NCBI RefSeq assembly: GCF_018608325.1
Contig: NZ_JABAZW010000159.1
Coordinates: 7,729-66,798 of the forward strand
From: Brevundimonas sp.
Lineage (GTDB): Bacteria; Pseudomonadota; Alphaproteobacteria; Caulobacterales; Caulobacteraceae
DNA: 59,070 bases
Direction: 5' to 3'
Positions 57,501 to 59,070 of this stretch are shown here, one piece after another (position 1 is the stretch's first letter; every line of letters begins with the position of its first letter). Under the pieces are notes generated by a model. That model did no database searches, had not been told where the DNA came from, and was given only the letters and a program-made list of their open reading frames with translations. The position numbers were made by a program, and so were the translations under genes.

Positions 57501-58170
57501 GTGGGGCAGCGCCAAGGCGAACCAGGATTCCGTCTCCAGCGAGCTTCGCATCCTGCGCGAACCCGACGGCTCGCCGCTGTTCCCCGACGACATCCGCATG
57601 CAGGCGCGCACCCTCTACAGCTTCGACTGGAACGCCGCCCTGCGCGCCCGCGTCGGCTACACCTTCGGCCGCGCCATGATCTACGGCGCAGGCGGCCCCG
57701 CGTGGGCCAGGGAAAGCCAGACTCGTCTGCAGTATGTCGACAAAAACAGGCCCGAGAACCTCAGCTCCCAGTTCCCCTACGGCTCCAGCAGCGGCATCGC
57801 CTTCTCGGAGAAGACGTCCAGAATCCGCAAGGGCTGGACATTAGGCGGCGGCGCCGAAGTGGCGCTGGACAACCACTGGACCGTGCGCGCCGAGTATTTC
57901 TACACCCACTTCGGCAAGCAGGACTTCAACTTCGATCAGGCCCGCGCGGGCGTGGGCCGCAGCTACGTCGACCGCATCCTGATCGGCTACGACCCCAATG
58001 GTGAGTTCTGCTTCGACATCGGTGAAGACGAGCCGCTGTGCATCCCGATGGAGATACCGATCTATCAGGATACGCCGGTCACCGGCACCTACGACATGGT
58101 TTCGGGCCGCCGCGCCCGCAACGACGCCGACCTGCACACCCTGCGCGTCGGCCTGACCTATCGCTTCTGA
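54592..58170 (+). CDS. TonB-dependent haem-type receptor with signalling domain and a fused C-terminal Omp25-like barrel
   Basis: The 1192-residue protein starts at GTG (GGAG 8 bases upstream). Domains: signal peptide (about 1-38, FPAAAQ); STN signalling domain (about 48-117, FSIPAQPLGAALTAFGRQSG); plug (about 160-275, LDVNIRGMQGMDRVPVVID and GPSASADGVGATGGVVRVE); 22-strand barrel (about 276-869) with the haem-receptor-like YAEAIRAPSLFES segment, closing at NLTSRF. A linker (870-893) leads to a second barrel (about 894-1192) of the opacity/Omp25/RopB kind: DWSGLRVGLLAGYEW, LGLIAGYDWQVAGRWVVG, ALRARVGYTFGRAMIYGAGG, WTLGGGAEVALDNHWTVRAEY and a terminal LRVGLTYRF. C1140 and C1150 would lie in its last surface loop. 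Receptors of this class are usually 750-1000 residues, so the second barrel is extra. Confidence 0.88.
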   Translation: MLISLAAKRRERRAVALGGLLMATTALAGLTTAFPAAAQSSATVTARDFSIPAQPLGAALTAFGRQSGLQVSVDAAAIRGVQSPGISGHAAPMQALGRLLNGTGFTYRLDGNVVTLERAPDAADGAIMLGAVRVQGAASEPGLAGLSAGSGPAPADAPYRTASSSAYISQEAIQRNRGVSTGDFLSGTPGVINSDNRNSGALDVNIRGMQGMDRVPVVIDGSLQQSTVYRGYSGVAGRTYLDPDLVGSVTIEKGPSASADGVGATGGVVRVETIGVNDLVARDGVFGAQVRIGLTGNTVAPPAAGTLGAGKGTAERFNRPGALDFNDGQSLSIALGRRFDRFDLVAAYTHREVGNYFSGESGLIPNAYGVQRYDHGEEVLSSSQKNTSYLLRAVIRPTDEQALDLSYMRYESDFGETMPSQIIRYGGPLQSPLSRTEVDTWTGRYRYKPAGSRLIDLKADAWSTANYTSIETLYRYVMWDGSLSIQDVAYMSQSDRWGLNLSNTSGFDTPVGPLAVNYGASYTHERISPPKGWKDYKDNSNYPAFLEPRDGERDEYSAFVAGELKPNEWLILNAALRYTDTQSRDYNLVDVTAGSSSNRVKGYNRAKSSGVSPILSLLVEPTAGLQFYVRYAEAIRAPSLFESTTGFSFYPDPRNPVRPERARNTELGVNYQKDSAFLGGDVLQTKFAVFSNHVDDYLTRGESDGLTSVINIGRAEFQGVELNARYDVGRFFAEAGGTLYTHTQFCDTDKVCREGNTINSYIPAHIPPKRSLAVTLGARLLDEDLTLGARYRHVGGRDTSVVTYGGSMAVLDWTPYDLVDLWGAYRISDSISLDFAVDNVSDRYYMDALTMGLMPSPGRAFRLNLTSRFGGPRQADSLAQRTRAVESVLDQGVVFGNFDGDWSGLRVGLLAGYEWLKSRGQTSFLDGSTGPIPASESADVTARDARLGLIAGYDWQVAGRWVVGIQGEGSWGSAKANQDSVSSELRILREPDGSPLFPDDIRMQARTLYSFDWNAALRARVGYTFGRAMIYGAGGPAWARESQTRLQYVDKNRPENLSSQFPYGSSSGIAFSEKTSRIRKGWTLGGGAEVALDNHWTVRAEYFYTHFGKQDFNFDQARAGVGRSYVDRILIGYDPNGEFCFDIGEDEPLCIPMEIPIYQDTPVTGTYDMVSGRRARNDADLHTLRVGLTYRF

Positions 58171-58173
58171 GAC

Positions 58174-58782
58174 ATGACCATGACCGACGCTCCCATGCCT
58201 GCGCAGGACCGTTCGCGCGCCAAGGACCTGAAAGCCCAGACCCACGGCACCCACGACCGTCTGGACAAGGCGATCATGGTCGGAAACCCGTTCGGTGACC
58301 GCGACCGCTACGGCCTGTTCCTCAAGGTGCAGCAACCGTTCCACCGCGACATCGACGCCCTGTACAATGATCCGCGCCTGATCGCGCTTCTGCCCGATCT
58401 GGGCGAGCGCCGCCGTCTGACCCAGATCGAACAGGACATCGCCGACCTGCGCCAGACCGTCCCCGTCGCGACCCAGACGCCGCGCTTCACCACCAGTGAA
58501 CCGGCCGATCTGGCGACGGCGCTGGGCTGGCTGTATGTCGCCGAAGGCTCCAACCTTGGCGCCGCCTTCCTGTTCAAGATGGCGCTGAAGCTGGGCCTGT
58601 CGGAGGACTTCGGCGCGCGGCATCTGGCCGGACACCCCGACGGCCGCGCCGCCCACTGGCGCCGGTTCACCTCGGCCCTCGACGCTATCGAACTGGATGC
58701 GGATCAGGAGATGGCCATGGTTGCAGGCGCCAACGCCGCCTTCGGCCGCGTCCATGCGCTGGTCCAGGAAGCGTTCCGCTGA
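58174..58782 (+). CDS. Biliverdin-producing haem oxygenase (HemO/PigA type)
   Basis: The 202-residue cytoplasmic enzyme opens the haem ring to release iron. The proximal haem ligand is probably H27 in LKAQTHGTHDRLD. The distal helix contains ALGWLYVAEGSNLGAAFLFK, the glycine-rich segment of the Neisseria HemO and Pseudomonas PigA branch. It lies 3 bases after the receptor stop, so imported haem and its degradation are encoded together. The start ATG is at 58174; an ATG at 58180 is two codons later. Confidence 0.9.
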   Translation: MTMTDAPMPAQDRSRAKDLKAQTHGTHDRLDKAIMVGNPFGDRDRYGLFLKVQQPFHRDIDALYNDPRLIALLPDLGERRRLTQIEQDIADLRQTVPVATQTPRFTTSEPADLATALGWLYVAEGSNLGAAFLFKMALKLGLSEDFGARHLAGHPDGRAAHWRRFTSALDAIELDADQEMAMVAGANAAFGRVHALVQEAFR

Positions 58783-58836
58783 TCGCTGCGCCCGCGCGAC
58801 GCTGAACGCCAAAGCCGCCTTTCCCCTTAGTACAGC

Positions 58837-58852
58837 CCCCGCTCCAGCGGGG
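58837..58852 (+). terminator. Small GC hairpin between haem oxygenase gene and exbB
   Basis: CCCCGC (58837-58842), TCCA, GCGGGG (58847-58852) is followed by TCTTCG. It may attenuate transcription between the two genes; the tail is too short for a confident terminator. Confidence 0.35.
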
Positions 58853-58872
58853 TCTTCGTCACAGGTCCAGCC

Positions 58873-59070
58873 ATGCCCCGCCTTTCCCGTCTCGCCGTCC
58901 TGACGGCGGCCTCCCTGCTGTCCGCCGCGCCAGTGCTTGCTCAGGATGCCGCCATGGATGTCGCCGTCGCCCTGCCTGCCCATGACCTGACGCCGTGGGG
59001 CATGTTCATGGCGGCGGACGGGGTGGTGAAGGCGGTCATTCTGGGCCTCTCTCTGGCCTCGGTCGCGACG
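58873..59070 (+). CDS. exbB: ExbB, TonB-system energiser (3' end outside window)
   Basis: Only the first 66 codons are present. They encode a signal peptide (MPRLSRLAVLTAASLLSAAPVLAQ), typical of the long ExbB form, and the start of the ExbB/TolQ domain, HDLTPWGMFMAADGVVKAVILGLSLAS, which includes the first membrane segment. ExbB with ExbD couples proton flow to TonB and so to the receptor at 54592. ExbD and TonB probably follow outside the window. Confidence 0.9.
   Translation, partial: MPRLSRLAVLTAASLLSAAPVLAQDAAMDVAVALPAHDLTPWGMFMAADGVVKAVILGLSLASVAT

Overview
The window reads as a chromosomal segment of a high-GC alphaproteobacterium of the order Caulobacterales, most likely Brevundimonas or a close relative. 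The evidence is the gene order glyA-nrdR-ribD-ribE-ribBA-ribH-nusB, a pdhA-pdhB-pdhC-lpd cluster whose E1-beta carries its own lipoyl domain, the dusB-ntrY-ntrX-dat-hfq-hflX block, recG/sdhE-mfd, and a homologue of the Caulobacter cell-cycle protein PopA next to mfd. Genes are tightly packed and often overlap by 1-4 bp. No gene-free stretch is longer than about 250 bases. I saw no insertion sequence, prophage, CRISPR array, rRNA or tRNA.

Layout. 1-5061 (minus strand): one-carbon and riboflavin operon. 5095-7536: a small exported protein, then an outer-membrane barrel paired with an exported penicillin-acylase-type Ntn hydrolase. 7592-11107: hemA with a small partner, a lipid-anchored methyltransferase-fold protein and hemB, the start of haem synthesis. 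11144-12936: exported cyclophilin and an LtrA membrane protein. 13019-18584: pyruvate dehydrogenase operon with a glutathione peroxidase inserted. 18720-21428: ftsB, eno, a lipoprotein and rpmF. 21680-24217: FAD oxidoreductase, RatA/Coq10-like protein and lipA. 24401-32774: acyl-ACP/acyl-CoA ligase, dioxygenase, two zinc hydrolases, GPH-type transporter, mazG, HAD phosphatase and CPA1 antiporter. 32778-40042: hflX, hfq, dat, ntrX, ntrY, dusB. 40152-45287: ispDF, MFS/spermidine synthase fusion, pncC, tusA-like gene and a BrkB-family protein. 45476-52736: popA, mfd, sdhE, recG. 52871-59070 (end): haem/iron acquisition cassette with ECF sigma factor, FecR anti-sigma factor, TonB-dependent receptor, haem oxygenase and exbB.

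Functional themes. The lipoyl theme (lipA, three lipoyl domains, lpd) and the haem theme (hemA, hemB, haem uptake and haem cleavage) each recur. The last 6.3 kb is the most unusual part. A cell-surface signalling cassette controls a 1192-residue receptor that looks like a complete 22-strand TonB-dependent barrel with a second, Omp25-like 8-strand barrel joined to its C terminus. It is followed directly by a HemO-type haem oxygenase and ExbB, so haem would be imported, cleaved for iron, and the import energised by products of one locus.

Other departures from the usual picture are: a riboflavin operon that lacks a visible RibD deaminase domain and has a degenerate GTP cyclohydrolase II domain; an ntr locus that has ntrYX but no ntrBC next to dusB; an NtrX without GAFTGA; and a PopA-like protein with a degenerate GGDEF motif but an intact c-di-GMP I-site.
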